A DNA stretch of 64,000 nt from Ectobius pallidus (Eukaryota; Arthropoda; Insecta; Blattodea; Ectobiidae): the NCBI GenBank assembly GCA_964059195.1, contig CAXKWD010000004.1, forward strand, positions 116,763,938-116,827,937, read 5' to 3'. A program made the position numbers and the translations under genes. The notes under the pieces were generated by a model that was not told where the DNA came from, searched no databases, and saw nothing but the letters and a program-made list of their open reading frames with translations. Positions 11,146 to 23,225 of the stretch are shown here, in pieces. Numbering within the stretch: the first letter of the stretch is position 1; every line of letters starts with the position of its first letter.

Positions 11146-12810
11146 CTTTTTATAATACAATCGTCGTATTTAATACACATGAAATGAAATATCCGAATGA
11201 GCAATGTACTGTGGGGCAGTTCAGTGATAATTTACTAACTAACTATATTAATTTAAATTTTTAATACTTTGCACCAATTTCGCAAACGTTCCTAAATCGA
11301 TAAGGGGTATTCTCATGAAACATCAGATACAAAAGTATTTTATATCATAAATTCGTATGTATCATATACGAAATCATTACATATTAGGTGAATTGTAAGA
11401 ATCTACTTTGAGACCTGGTCTTTGGTCCTATATATGTTTTAATTACTTTTATACTTAACAATGAACATTACAATGATCATAGAGTAACATGGGAAATACC
11501 CTTCCGTTGTCTTCTCCAGCAAACATTTTCCTTCTTAGGCAAACACCTCCGGCGCTGTATTCGTACTTCCCCACTTCATCTGTTGGCCAGCATTCCATCA
11601 AACGTTGTGAAGGTTCAGATACGTAATTTTTGTGTATCATGCTGAAATGAGGAATCCATTGTAAACATCACACTAAATCAGACTTGCATACAGAATACAG
11701 ATGGGGCGGGGGGTATCAATTCCCTGAAGCATTTACGCCAAATTTTGATGCTTCTCACATTGTGATAACTAATTCAATTCTTAAGAGTTTAAACTTTAAA
11801 GGCTTCATTTACAACATTTGCATATACTAGACATACCTTGATCGTTCATGCACAGTGCATATTTTGCCATACCTTTTTCTGGTGGTATTGTTAAATCTGT
11901 GATCACCCTGAAGATCACTTTCTCCATTTGCTTTGAAATATCTCAATCCATATTTAGATTTGTATCTGTAATGTATTTAATCCATATTTAGATTTTAATT
12001 TTAATTATATAAAATATTGAAATATAATTTCTTTTTATTTCTATTCGTAAAGACATATTCTGTTTCCGTGGAAATGCTTGGAAAAACATAACGGATTGCT
12101 TAAGCTCGTAAAACAGCACGTTTCGAAAAACTAGTTTCTAAATGAAGCTTTCCTCATACAATTTAACGTCATTCATTCCCTGAATGGATAAGATATGGTG
12201 GAATGTTTTGATTTTGATTTATTAACTATTTGTAGTAGTTACATTGGACCCTGCAGTTAAAAAAGACAGTACCCTTCTTATTGAGAGTTTCTTATTTGAA
12301 CTATTAGAAAATACGTATTTTTAATATAAAAAACTTTTAGGGATAGAAACTTTCAATAATTTTTCGATAGCTATATTGTCTTTTAGAAATACATTTATAT
12401 CAAGAATTTAGTATGGATTAATTTGTAGAGCAATGTGTTATTGTTTCCTTTTAATTTTTGTGTTTTTACCTTCTCTTACCGTACGAAAGGTGCTATAGGT
12501 ACAGGAAGTACTTGTGTTCGACCCTGAAATTTCAATTTAGGCCTAAATTATACTTTTTGAGGTTCCAAGAATCGAAGAATATAATTCTCAGAAATGCTTC
12601 TTTGTGTTTGTGTGTGTCTGCCAATGTTTCTCGCCGAAACAAAATAATCTTTAAAAGTACACACAAAATATACTATTTAGGTTACATATCTTCGGGGAAT
12701 GTGACGTAAAGATTGGTTACGAGTTTCTCCTAGTTTTAGCAATATTTTACATTACAAAAATGTATTTTTGTAGATTATCTCGAAAACAGCTCAAAAAATT
12801 TTGTTTTAAG

Positions 12811-13294
12811 TATTGTACACGTCCACTGCTGTGGCTCAGGGGATGCATTCAATCCTCTCACGCAGCGGGCCCGGGTTCGATTCCTGGTCGGGACAAGTTA
12901 CCTAGGTGGGGTTTTTTTCTGGGGTTTTTCCTCACCTTTGAGACAAATGTCGGGTAACTTTAGGCCCTTGTGGTCCCCAGATATCATCTGGCCGTCATTA
13001 TCATCTTCATCCCATCCTCGCCTTGTTTGGAGTGAGTGTGTGTGTGTGTGAATGGTGTGTCTCGTCCTATGTGTTCGTGTTGTCTCGGAGGTGGCCCCGG
13101 CATTGGGCTGATCACTCATCCGGGGAGGCCGTCCATGTCCTTGTCTGGTCAAAAAAGTATGTATGTGATCCAAAGATAATCCCTCTCCCGACAGGTCGCG
13201 GCCCTGTAAGGCCCGGGCGGCTTGGGTCGCTTAAATCCTAAAAGGGAGAGGTGAAACTACGGTAAAGAAAGAAAGAAAGAAAGTATTGTACACG
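12811..13294 (+). mobile_element. tRNA-derived SINE, family 1, with 11-bp target duplication
   Basis: The SINE body is 12822-13283, between direct repeats tattgtacacg at 12811-12821 and 13284-13294. The head has RNA polymerase III promoter-like boxes: an A box around gtggctcaggg (about 12830) and a B box gggttcgattcc (about 12873). A body with a TG run follows (about 13035), and the tail is (GAAA)n. It encodes no protein and would rely on LINE machinery. A truncated reverse copy sits at 39127-39409. Confidence 0.9.
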
Positions 13295-13640
13295 AGGTGT
13301 TTATTTGATTATGAAGATCTACAATTTGTATTCATACTTTTGTAATTCTCTGCAGGGAAGTTACAAGCCAGTTATATTATGCTTAAACTCAGACTTCAAC
13401 ACTTACATGGTAGGCAATACTAATTTGTGTGACGGCGATACAACTGAAAACGCACACCTTGGAATACGGTCAAGCACAAAATTAATGCATGAATAAGAAA
13501 TAGTATTAATATACTCGTCCGCAATGTAAGCGTTTTTTCTAGTAGGTGGTCATCAACGTAGGATTACAAGCTATAAGAGAAACTGAGGTTGACACTTTGG
13601 TGAAAATACGTAAAAAATATATATGTGTAAATATGTATAT

Positions 13641-15092
13641 TTTTTCTAGAATTGTTACAGTTGATTTCTATGCTCGCCTCACTCCGCTATTTTTGGGCAA
13701 CCATTTTTAATGAGTTCATTGTTATAGATGTCTCTTTAGTGGCATATTTCGTAAAATGTTATTACATATTCAGAACGATCCATACGCATAAACTGTTTAC
13801 GGTTTTAATGGAAATTTCCACTTAGAGAGCTCTGCGGATGAAAACTGAAACAGCAGTGAGAAATTTATACTTTTCATTAAATTCTTTAAACATGTGCTAA
13901 ATTTATATAGTTTGTACAGGAAAGGTGCAATTAAGTTTTGTTTGGAACAATCATAGCTATTTAAAGAGGTTCTATTTAGGAAAGGTCAAATTACCTTTTG
14001 TTTGGAACAATTATAGCTCTCTCTCCCCAGGAATGATTATTTGCGCTACCGTGATGACTTATTCATTTCCTGAACCTAATCAGTATTTGGAAAACAAGAT
14101 GTTTTGAATTTGATTTTTATGTTTATATGAGATAATTAGCCCAATCAATCCATAGGACTGTCAGATAAGACAGTTTTAAAAATATGAATGGTAATACCTG
14201 CAAAATGAGGATAAAGTTGTGCCTGTAATGCTAGAAGAAATATTCTAAAGTAACTTACAAACGAAAAGAGGTACGCTTAGAAAATGGTGCCGATATAAAT
14301 TTTCTGATCTGAAATATGTTTTCTTCTCAAAATACAACAAATTTTGATATTTCCTCTGCCTTATCTAGGAATCTAGGAAGGCTATATATCCTATTTCCAT
14401 AAAAAAATAGAATATATAACTAACTAAATACTTTTATCCAAAAGAATATAGTAGCACTTCAAACTTTGAAAAATCAAGGCGTATATAAATCAGTATTTCA
14501 ACTGTCCACTTTCAACGTCGTGGAGAATTTCTAATGTAAGGAACTTAAATATGGAGATGTATATGTCGCTCCAATTGACGAAAATGTTACAAAGCTGACA
14601 TTTATCCAGAATATGTTTAGATGTATGGCATCTGCGGATGTGGAAACTATGTAATGATGTTACATTACCTTGACACGCACACTTAGTTTAAATATTGATT
14701 TATGCTGTTTTGTGATTAATACATACAATTTACAAAAATTACAAATTCATAGTTTGTAAGCAAGATTTGGCGCGTTTAGAAGGGTTAGTGGCTACCGTTA
14801 CAATGTCTCTGACGGAATAGAATTTTGAATCTGAAAGAAAGCTTGCTTTGATTAAAATAGGCACCAGGAATAAGGGAATTGTAGATGATAATCTACATGA
14901 CTGGAATTTGCACTAAATGAAATATAATCCATCCCCATTTCTTTTTACGCAGAAAGAAAATTAATAAGTATTGTAAGTAACACCAGTAAGAAATCTGTGT
15001 GTGTGTATATATATTATGTATATATAAGAGGCTTTGTCCTGATTGACTAACTTAATGAATGACTCTCTGATTGACAGAATGACAGAGAATCA
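13641..15092. other. Array unit C, distal part; no gene
   Basis: This stretch is related to 44400-44820 (shared stretches such as aaaatgaggataaagtt and gccgatataaat). It is AT-rich and I see no supported gene. Confidence 0.5.
13918..14026 (+). repeat. Short tandem duplication, 60-bp period
   Basis: A segment beginning aggaaaggt and containing ttttgtttggaacaat is repeated at a 60-bp spacing (13918 and 13978) with a few differences. The region as a whole resembles 44400-44560 and 59430-59640, so it belongs to the array unit. The doubling is local to this unit. Confidence 0.65.
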
Positions 15093-15659
15093 ACGTAGAG
15101 CCTATTAATTGATTCATTTGTCCCCTTAAGGGTGGAAGGTGGGTTGGGACGACCCTAAGCACTTCGGCCTTGCGGCCCATTGTGCCAACCTCCGGAAATG
15201 GAATGATGTGCAAGCCCAACGGCCCCTCAACAACAGACCCCACCTCGAGCCCCCACGGAACTCCCCTACATCCAACAGATACCTCTACCATGCCACGTGT
15301 GCCACTGACTTGGTACCTCTTACAGAGCCCCCAGGTTGGCAGCACACCAGCCAGCAACTTCAGAACCACAAGCCACGGGGATGACGGGAGAGGCCCACAG
15401 CAGGTGCTGGGGGCGAGGGTAAACCGGAAACCGGGAAAGGAAACGGGATGATTATAAGGGGGAGGTTTGAAGATGAAATTGAGAGTGTTGGTGAAATGAG
15501 AGGGGGAAACGGGAGGATCCCCGAGAAAAACCCCCAAAGGTCACGGCTTCGTCTACCACGAATGACACGCCCGCCAGGCCCGGAGTTTGAACCCGTGACC
15601 GCTAGCATGCCAGGCCCACGCGCTAAGCATGAGCCACCGTGACGGCACGTAGAGCCTAT
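15093..15659 (-). mobile_element. tRNA-derived SINE, family 2, with 13-bp target duplication
   Basis: The body is 15106-15646, flanked by acgtagagcctat at 15093-15105 and 15647-15659. On the minus strand the head near 15640 reads ggtggctcatgcttagc (A-box-like) and then cacgggttcaaactc (B-box-like, about 15590). The rest is a GC-rich body, and its far end reads ggtgggttggga on the plus strand. The body is unusually GC-rich against its surroundings. Two relatives occur at 50686-51022 and 60970-61545. Confidence 0.88.
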
Positions 15660-16548
15660 ACTATAATAGGTATAGACTTGGAATTTTGGCAGTAGCTTCG
15701 TTTCATAATGTAAGTACACACTAAGAAAGGATTTTGCCAAATTTGTATTTCAAATGCCGAAAAATCAAATGTTTTGGAGGATACGAAATACCATTCTACC
15801 CATTCTTTAGTGACGAAAACATGTTCAAATTATAATAGTTACCTGAAGAAGACAATAAATAAAAACTAATGACTGAAATATTAAATCATTTGTGATATGG
15901 TATGGTGTATTCTATTGCCTGTACATTAATAGAAAAGTCAACAATTAGGCACAGCAGGTGACGCCCACCCACTTTTTTCGATCACCACGTGCGTGGAGGT
16001 ACTTAAGCGGTAGGAGCACTTGCCCTTTCAAACATCCCCACCTATATCTGCCGATGTATGGGGTTTAGTGAAAACATATATAGAATATTTTTGAAGCTAA
16101 TTTTACTTTCTTTTGTTTGTTTAATTTGATACCTAACCATTGTTGCAAACCTCATAGATTTAAAGATATGTTTGAAAAACTTGTGAGTGTTAATAAATTA
16201 ATAATAAACTTCTTTCCTTTCCAATGAGGGTATAGTTGATTTATATAAGTTTTTCCACCTTATGCCCTCAATACTAGGAAATCCAGAGAATTGTACATGT
16301 TTTTGGAACATTCTCCACATTTCCTAGACTACATTGAGGTCACAACGTGGAAAGACTTCCAAAAATCAACTTATGAGTAGTTCTATTTTTACGGCTTCGA
16401 CACCACCTAAACGCGACGATATTTTTTTACACAAATTTACATATTAAAGGGGAAAGAGTACCAAACACAGTTTTGATGTTTTGGATGTCAGGGTCATCAG
16501 CTATTTTTACTGCACTATTAGTAGACTGTACCCTTAAACTTACTTAAC
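15660..16548. other. Array sequence left of the BEL insertion; no gene
   Basis: Shared blocks with 54440-54790 (cttgcc...tatctgcc...tatggggtttag, then tactgcactatt) and with 39720-39900 show this is array background. It ends at the BEL target site. Confidence 0.55.
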
Positions 16549-16553
16549 CGCAT

Positions 16554-17432
16554 TGTAGGGGATCGGACGGAAAGTATAGCCGGTCCGAGAGGGCAAATGT
16601 ACGGTATCAGGACCGTGAGGAGCAAATGATAGGATAAGGTACTTCTCAAATAGGAATAACATAAGATAGGAAAGATTAGCCACCTCTGAATAGCTAGTGA
16701 GGACCAGATTCGAATGAATCAAAATGAGAGCAAATAGACTGTAACCTCAGGACTCTGGTATCAGGAATCCACGGACTACTTAAGGAAAACAATTGAAATA
16801 TGAAATAATCACAACTTACTAGATTCACACACAATAATTATTGAAACTAATTGAAATAGAAACACTGATACATAAGATGCAAGAGTACGTTATCACACGT
16901 GGTTGTAAATATTAATTTCTTGGAAAACTTGATAAATAATATCTTAAAATGCGTAGATTAACTTGCTCTTGAAGTTAACACTAAACTTTTGCATGTAGTT
17001 TAGTCGTAAAAGCTGATATAAGCACTGGAACATGTAGCGTTGGTTGCACAACTGTTGCGTAATATCAAACTTCTGTAATTCGGAGAATTCACTCGCGAAT
17101 TTGATGAATAATATGTAATTATGTATGAATAATTACTGAGAGCCACAAATGCGCACAATTGTGACTATTCACCGCTTCCAGAGCAAGTTTAATGAAACTT
17201 GGTAGAAAAAGCGGGAATGACTCGAGCCTACTAGATACACTGTTATCTGCGTGAGGTCTCGTACAATACTAACTGGCGTGACGCTAAACCACCACATATA
17301 ACAAAAGAAATTAGCAAGTCATGCATGATCCCACAATGCCTTGAGGCGGGAATAAAAGGACAATCAAAGCGGGACATTGCAAGCGGATAATTTGAAACAT
17401 TCTAAAATAGAAACATGTTGCTTGCGCGAACA
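16554..17432 (-). repeat. BEL/Pao 3' LTR
   Basis: This 879-bp LTR is bounded by TG and CA and is nearly identical to the split right LTR. The differences I noticed are an indel and substitution near the start (tgtaggggatcgg against tgttggggtcgg), gtatag against atatag, gaataatatg against gagtaatatg, and gaggtctcg against gagttctcg. In element orientation, the purine stretch caaaggggtcgg just inside it (about 17435-17447) is a plausible polypurine tract. Confidence 0.9.
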
Positions 17433-17694
17433 TACCGACCCCTTTGAACTATTTAGTTCAACAAAATAGATAGAGAGCAAGCTATGAAAAATACATTCAA
17501 ATGGACAAATAACATAAAGGAAAACACTTATTATATACATCACAATAACACAGTTTATCTCCGAAAAGTAAAACCTTATTGTGTAAGGAGGAAAACCAAA
17601 AAACACTTATTACAATGTAACGGTTTGTCTACACTATAATTGCTTGTAAAACAATAAAGAGATATGAAATATTAATTGCACTGTATTACACTTA

Positions 17695-20600
17695 TTATTG
17701 ATCTGGCAATGGACATAATTTCACTACCGGGCGCTTATATTCGCCACTAGGAGTGCGAACTGTCGCCACACGAATTAGACCGTCTTCTCCCGGATGCACC
17801 TTGGTGATGACGCCTATCTTCCATTGAAGTGGGGCTATGTAGTCTTCCTTCAGAATGACTAAGATACCTTCTCGCAGATTCTCACTGGAAGATGACCATT
17901 TTTGTCGCTGCTGAAGTGTATGCAAATACTCGGAAGACCATCTTTTCCATATATGATGCAGATGATTTTGTAGAATTTGCCATTTTTCAAGACATTTCAT
18001 ATCATCTGTGGGAGGATGAGATGGCAGGGACGTGAGAGGCTCACCGATGAGGAAATGCCCAGGTGAAAGATATGAAAAGTCATTTGGGTCGTCACTAAGA
18101 CGAACAAGTGGTCTGGAATTCAAACAAGCCTCGATTTGAGTGAGCAGCGTACAAAGCTGTTCAAATGTGAGGATTTGTGCACCCATCGTTCTCCTTAGGT
18201 GAAACTTCATAGATTTCACAGCGGCTTCATGTAACCCACCGAAATGAGGAGATGACGGGGGAAGAAAATGCCAGTTATAATCATTGGTTGCAGCAAAATC
18301 TTGAACTGACTTCTGAAATTCTTCGGATTGTAGTAGAATACGAAGATCTTTCAATTTGTGATTCGTGCCTATGAAATTAGTGCCGTTATCGCTGAAGATA
18401 TCCTTGCATAGGCCACGACGGGAAGTAAATCTTCTTAGCGCGGCTAAGAAAGCTTCTGATGTGAGGTCTGATACCAATTCAATATGAATGGCTTTAGTTA
18501 CAAGACATACAAAGATTGCAGCGTATGCCTTGGCAATGATTTTACTTCTAGGCGATCCGTATCTTATGCTGAAGGGACCAGCATAATCTACTGCTGTGCG
18601 TAGAAAGGGCCTAACAGGAGTTACTCTGTAGTTAGGAAGATTGCCCATCAGCTGTTGAGCAGATTGTGCCTTTAGTTTATAACAAGTCAGACACTTGTGT
18701 AGAACAGATTTCACCAGTCTGCGCACGCAAGGGATCCAATATGCTTGTCTTAAAGAAGCTATCATAAGCTGATGTGACGCATGTAGAAGCTTAAAATGTT
18801 CATGCTTCACAATTAGAGCAGTTAGATGGTGCTTGCTTGGCAATATGATCTGATGTTTAGCATCATATGCAAGATGAGATTTATCTATGCGACCACCAAC
18901 TCGTAGAAGACCATTTTCGTCCAGAAATGGTGTTAATGTATGAATAGAACTTTTAGCAGAAGTTTCTTTCAGATTTTTAAGATCTGCAATTTCACTCTTA
19001 AAAGATGAATGCTGAGCACTTTTAACACAAGTTTGTAAAGCTTGTTGAAGCTCTTCAGCTGTAATAGGTCCATGAAATTTTGTTTCATGGCGACATGCAG
19101 CAATAAATCTATTCATGTAGCATGTTACTCTTTGCAGGCGTCGGAGATCTGAGAATGTTGTAAGAAAATGTTCTCTCTCCTTTGTTGACAACAGACAGAC
19201 ATTTGCAAGTTGTTCTGATGAATCAGGAACACTTAATTGTTGCGGTTGTTTTGGCCAGGATGCCTCTGGTGAAGATAACCAGTTAGGACCGTGCCACCAT
19301 AAATCGATTTCAGATAACTGCTCACAAGAAATTCCCCTTGAGACGAGATCTGCTGGATTTTCATGTGTGGCAATGTGTCGCCATGTAGCAGTCTCCGAAA
19401 GTTCTTGTATCTGTGACACACGATTTGAAACAAAGGTTTTCCACTTTCGCGCATCAGTTTTGAGCCAAGAAAGTACCACAGTAGAATCTGACCACAAACG
19501 ATTTTGTGAAGGTTGTACCTTGAGGTCACTTAGCACTTTGTTGTATAATTTAGCAAGCAGAAGTGCACCACAGAGTTCAAGGCGTGGAATGGTTTGCTTC
19601 TTTAGAGGAGAAACCTTAGATTTTGAACATAACAGTTGAACAGTAGTTTCACCTTCACTATTTACAGAACGAATATATATACAAGCTCCATACGCCTTCT
19701 CGGAGGCGTCACAGAAACCATGTAATTGAATGTCCTGCACTGTACCAGATGTAAGCACATATCTGGGAATACGCAAGGTGTGAATAGTAGCTAATGTTTC
19801 ACAGATCTCCATCCATTTCTTTTCCAGATGCACAGGTACGGTTTCATCCCAGTCTAATTTCTCAATCCAGAGAGATTGCATAAAGATTTTAGCATTTATA
19901 ACAATAGGACTAGCCAATCCTAGCGGATCAAAGATAGATGAAATAAGTGAAAGGATATTTCGTTTGGTTAGTTTACCTTGCACATGGGTTTGGAGTGAAG
20001 GATGTGATTGGATTTGGAATTTATCATTAACTGGATGCCAAAGTAAGCCTAGGGCATGTATGTTTTCATTGTTATCAAGTGCCAGGGGCAATTGAGTTTC
20101 TCGATGTGAAGGAGGTACTGATTCCAATAAAGCTTCATGATTGGAGCACCATTTTCGCAGAGGAAATCCACCACAATTGAGCATATCTGTAAGCTCCCTT
20201 TGCAGTTTCAGGGCTTCTTGGATGTCATTGTGGCCTGCTAAACAGTCATCAACATAAAATGATTCCCGTACTGCCTGAGCAGCAAGCGGATACTTCTCTT
20301 CTTCTTCTAGCGCAAGCTGATGTAAAGATCTTATGGCCAAAAATGATGCAGATTTGGTACCATAACTGACAGTAGTTAGAGCGTAGTCTTGTATGGGTTC
20401 ATTAGGACTTGAACGCCACACAATTCTTTGAAGATTCTGATCATCTATATGCATTCTTACTTGTCTGTACATTTTAGAAATGTCTGCTGAAAATGCATAC
20501 TTGTAGGTGCGGAACCGAAATACAATAGATGAAAGATCGTCTTGTATAGTTGGCCCTAGTTTCAAGATGTCGTTCAATGACTTGCCTGAAGACGACTTTG

Positions 20601-22914
20601 CTGAGGCATCGAATACAACTCGGGTTTTCGTGCTAGTTGAACTAGGCTTTATAACAGCATGATGCGGCAAGTAGTAACATTTTTCTCCAGGCTGAGGAAG
20701 TGAAACCTTCTTCATGTGGCCTAGATTTTCATACTCTTCCAGAAATTTGGAATAGTCTTCTTTTAAGCTAGGGTTAGCTTGAAGTTTGCGTTCTAGGTGT
20801 CCTAAGCGTTTTATAGCTTGTTGCCTAGATTCGCCCAGAGAATCTACAGGTTGATTCTTGGGGAGTTGCACTACGAATGCACCATCAGTTGCACGAGTAG
20901 TGTTTTCTACGTAGTGTTCTTCACATTCACGTTCCTCTTTGGTGTGTACTGCGCTGGGGAAGTCTTCCAGCTCCCAAAATTGCCTTAGTTGCCTGTCCAC
21001 GTTGTCGACAGTTACAAACAAGTTATGCTGTGAGAACGTCACCTTCTTGTTTTTAATGGCAGACTTAGGAACTGTACCACTGATTATCCAACCAAGTTCG
21101 GTGTTGGTCAGAACAGGCTGATTTGGCTTAACTATTCTTTCGTTTGTGATTAATTGGAAGAATAAGTTGGCACCAATTAGCAATTGTACATCACCAGGTA
21201 CATGGAATTTAGGATCAGCTAATGGAAGTTCACTGGGAATATTGAATTTGCATGGGTCAATATGGACAGCAGGAAGCTTATTTACAATGTGAGGTAGAAC
21301 TAGGCAGTTTAGGTTAGCTTGGAAAGCGTGGATCCTGGATCTCATATTAATAGTGATGCTGTGACCACAAGCTGAGGTGCCATTAATACCTCTTATGTGA
21401 GTATCCACTGCGCTAGTTGGTAATTGTAATTTCCTTGCCAAATCTTCCGTGATGAAATTAATCTGACTACCAGAATCAAGTAAAGCTCTGCATTTTACCA
21501 GTTTTCCATTTTTGTCTTCTATTTCGACCACTGCAGTTGCAAGAAGAATTTCACATTGGCTAGCCTTTTCTTTTATAGAACAGTAACTAGCTGGAATGTT
21601 TGTTGCCGTGCTGGCTGTATAACTTTCTGAAGAAGGATTCTGACGAGAAACCTTTTCACTTGAATGTGTGTCATTGTGTAACCATTTACTATGAAAACCT
21701 TTCCCACATTTGCAAAACGATTTTAGCTTGCACTGATCTCTTCTGTGGTTAGGAGAGAAGCAGTTAAAACACAAGCGTTTAGCTTTAATGACATTCCATC
21801 GTTGTGATACACTTAGTTCTTGGAAGTTCTTGCAATTTAATAAATTATGATTATCATCGCAGCATGGGCACGTGTCTTCTTTTGTCGCAACATAAGAATG
21901 ACGAGTGTGTTTCTCTGACTTCTTCTTCGTGCTTTGCTCACCTTTGTGCTTAGATGGGCTGGACGTGTTGTTTACATCTGCCAATACTTCAAGGGAATTT
22001 GCCTTAGCTTCTAAAAACTTGATGAGGTCTTGAAGTGGTGTGAAGTTCTGAGAATCAATTCTTCCTTCCCATTCTTTTCGTACGCTCTCACAAAGGCTGT
22101 CCAAGATTAACTGCATAAGCATAATATCTTGTAATGGTATCTCTACATGTAAAGCTTCCACAGCATATATGTTGCTTTGGAATTTGTTAAGAATATTACG
22201 AAGATCATTCACATTTTCACTCTTCATCGTTGGTAAAGATAGTAGATTACGTACGTGAGCTGTGGCAATAATTCTTGTATTATCGTACCTGGAACATATT
22301 AGATTCCATGCTACACTGAAATTTTCGCTAGTCACTGGTAGATTTTTTATCAATGCGTGTGCCTGGCCCTTTAATGATGACAGAAGGTAATGCAATTTCT
22401 GTATCGGTTCTAAGGCTGCATTATTGGCTACAAGACTGCCGAACGTGTCTTGGAAATGTTTGAACGTTGTGATGTCCCCAGAGAAGGTTGGAAGCTGTAT
22501 AGCAGGAAGTTGTATTGGCCTATTGTTGCACTGAGCAACAGCTGACTGACAAGTATGATGTGAATTGGCACTGTTATGAGATCGCTCACTGCCTATTGGA
22601 CTTATGCTACGAAGTGGCTGTTCATGCTGAACAATGAGCGCACTAAGTTTAGATTTCAACAGATCATAACTACTTCTTATCTCTTCGTCATACTGCATGT
22701 GAACTTCGATGTCTTCTTCTTCTACTATTAGCGATTCAATTTCAGCTTGTACAGTTTCATATTTATCAAAAAGATCATTGAGGCTGTCATATTTAACTTT
22801 AAGATGAAACACATCAACTTCCTCCTGGAGGCTATCGTAGAATTTCTGAATAAAGGTGATTTTTCTCTTGATGAAACCCCTTTTCTTGATCAGATCCTTG
22901 ATTTGACTCTCCAT
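17695..22914 (-). CDS. BEL/Pao Gag-Pol polyprotein, intact (1739 aa)
   Basis: This single frame encodes the whole replication set of a BEL/Pao retrotransposon. In order: an N-terminal coiled-coil-like region (1-100); a DUF1759-type Gag region (about 135-290); cysteine-rich zinc knuckles (CPCC at 349 and CFNCFSPNHRRDQC at 382-395); an aspartic protease with ALLDSGS (D480); reverse transcriptase with D811 and YVDD (887-890); RNase H with GFCDAS (D1069), E1113 and D1143; integrase with a His/Cys zinc site (to C1408/C1411) and the triad D1443, D1509, E1563; and a DUF5641-like C-terminus (about 1640-1739). Length and order are those of a complete family member, with no stop or frameshift. The ATG at 22914 lies 311 bp inside the right LTR. 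It is probably still able to be translated, but its promoter LTR is split by the Gypsy insertion. Confidence 0.95.
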   Translation of the reverse strand: MESQIKDLIKKRGFIKRKITFIQKFYDSLQEEVDVFHLKVKYDSLNDLFDKYETVQAEIESLIVEEEDIEVHMQYDEEIRSSYDLLKSKLSALIVQHEQPLRSISPIGSERSHNSANSHHTCQSAVAQCNNRPIQLPAIQLPTFSGDITTFKHFQDTFGSLVANNAALEPIQKLHYLLSSLKGQAHALIKNLPVTSENFSVAWNLICSRYDNTRIIATAHVRNLLSLPTMKSENVNDLRNILNKFQSNIYAVEALHVEIPLQDIMLMQLILDSLCESVRKEWEGRIDSQNFTPLQDLIKFLEAKANSLEVLADVNNTSSPSKHKGEQSTKKKSEKHTRHSYVATKEDTCPCCDDNHNLLNCKNFQELSVSQRWNVIKAKRLCFNCFSPNHRRDQCKLKSFCKCGKGFHSKWLHNDTHSSEKVSRQNPSSESYTASTATNIPASYCSIKEKASQCEILLATAVVEIEDKNGKLVKCRALLDSGSQINFITEDLARKLQLPTSAVDTHIRGINGTSACGHSITINMRSRIHAFQANLNCLVLPHIVNKLPAVHIDPCKFNIPSELPLADPKFHVPGDVQLLIGANLFFQLITNERIVKPNQPVLTNTELGWIISGTVPKSAIKNKKVTFSQHNLFVTVDNVDRQLRQFWELEDFPSAVHTKEERECEEHYVENTTRATDGAFVVQLPKNQPVDSLGESRQQAIKRLGHLERKLQANPSLKEDYSKFLEEYENLGHMKKVSLPQPGEKCYYLPHHAVIKPSSTSTKTRVVFDASAKSSSGKSLNDILKLGPTIQDDLSSIVFRFRTYKYAFSADISKMYRQVRMHIDDQNLQRIVWRSSPNEPIQDYALTTVSYGTKSASFLAIRSLHQLALEEEEKYPLAAQAVRESFYVDDCLAGHNDIQEALKLQRELTDMLNCGGFPLRKWCSNHEALLESVPPSHRETQLPLALDNNENIHALGLLWHPVNDKFQIQSHPSLQTHVQGKLTKRNILSLISSIFDPLGLASPIVINAKIFMQSLWIEKLDWDETVPVHLEKKWMEICETLATIHTLRIPRYVLTSGTVQDIQLHGFCDASEKAYGACIYIRSVNSEGETTVQLLCSKSKVSPLKKQTIPRLELCGALLLAKLYNKVLSDLKVQPSQNRLWSDSTVVLSWLKTDARKWKTFVSNRVSQIQELSETATWRHIATHENPADLVSRGISCEQLSEIDLWWHGPNWLSSPEASWPKQPQQLSVPDSSEQLANVCLLSTKEREHFLTTFSDLRRLQRVTCYMNRFIAACRHETKFHGPITAEELQQALQTCVKSAQHSSFKSEIADLKNLKETSAKSSIHTLTPFLDENGLLRVGGRIDKSHLAYDAKHQIILPSKHHLTALIVKHEHFKLLHASHQLMIASLRQAYWIPCVRRLVKSVLHKCLTCYKLKAQSAQQLMGNLPNYRVTPVRPFLRTAVDYAGPFSIRYGSPRSKIIAKAYAAIFVCLVTKAIHIELVSDLTSEAFLAALRRFTSRRGLCKDIFSDNGTNFIGTNHKLKDLRILLQSEEFQKSVQDFAATNDYNWHFLPPSSPHFGGLHEAAVKSMKFHLRRTMGAQILTFEQLCTLLTQIEACLNSRPLVRLSDDPNDFSYLSPGHFLIGEPLTSLPSHPPTDDMKCLEKWQILQNHLHHIWKRWSSEYLHTLQQRQKWSSSSENLREGILVILKEDYIAPLQWKIGVITKVHPGEDGLIRVATVRTPSGEYKRPVVKLCPLPDQ

Positions 22915-23225
22915 GATGATATAATGATATTATTTGTAACACTTTGAGAACTTTGTAGAGTTGTCACTGCACATGTGATGTTCTGGTGTGATGATCACTG
23001 CCTTCTTGAAGTCTTTTGAGCTGTTGTGTTTTCTGTAGTACTGAAGCACTGCCGAATAGATGATACAGAGTTTATGTACTAGAAATCGTAGCTCTTGAAT
23101 ACGCGGATGCCGTCGCGGTTGAGTCTGCATACAATGAACGAGATCGATAAGACGAGACAAACCATATATATGTGTGTGAATAATGAAATTGTTTCTTTAG
23201 TAGTCCGGTCCGTTGAGGAACCAAA
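22915..23225 (-). promoter_or_regulatory. BEL/Pao leader with primer-binding site
   Basis: This untranslated leader lies between the 5' LTR and the polyprotein ATG. In element orientation the LTR end is followed by tttGGTTCCTCAACGGACC (23225 downward), the normal place for a tRNA primer-binding site. I cannot assign the tRNA with confidence. Confidence 0.6.

Larger units (their letters stand above)
10906..13640. repeat. Tandem-array unit C, split by a SINE
   Basis: All landmarks of unit A are present in order: the core at 10906, the ggtctttggtccta block near 11414, the exon-like block near 11500-11640, the gttaaatctgtgatcaccct block near 11890, and the ctagtaggtggtcatcaacg block near 13540. 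A SINE (12822-13283) interrupts it between two halves that are contiguous in unit A (near 5690). Confidence 0.75.

Noticed and set aside
12822..12900. Candidate tRNA gene
   Set aside because: Promoter boxes are present but there is no acceptor stem or anticodon arm. It is a SINE head with target duplication and tail.
15052..15740. Several frames of 60-160 residues on both strands
   Set aside because: They lie in a GC-rich tRNA-derived SINE and change from copy to copy. No protein family.
19367..21121. Plus-strand frames within 17695-22914
   Set aside because: Antisense shadows of the BEL polyprotein.
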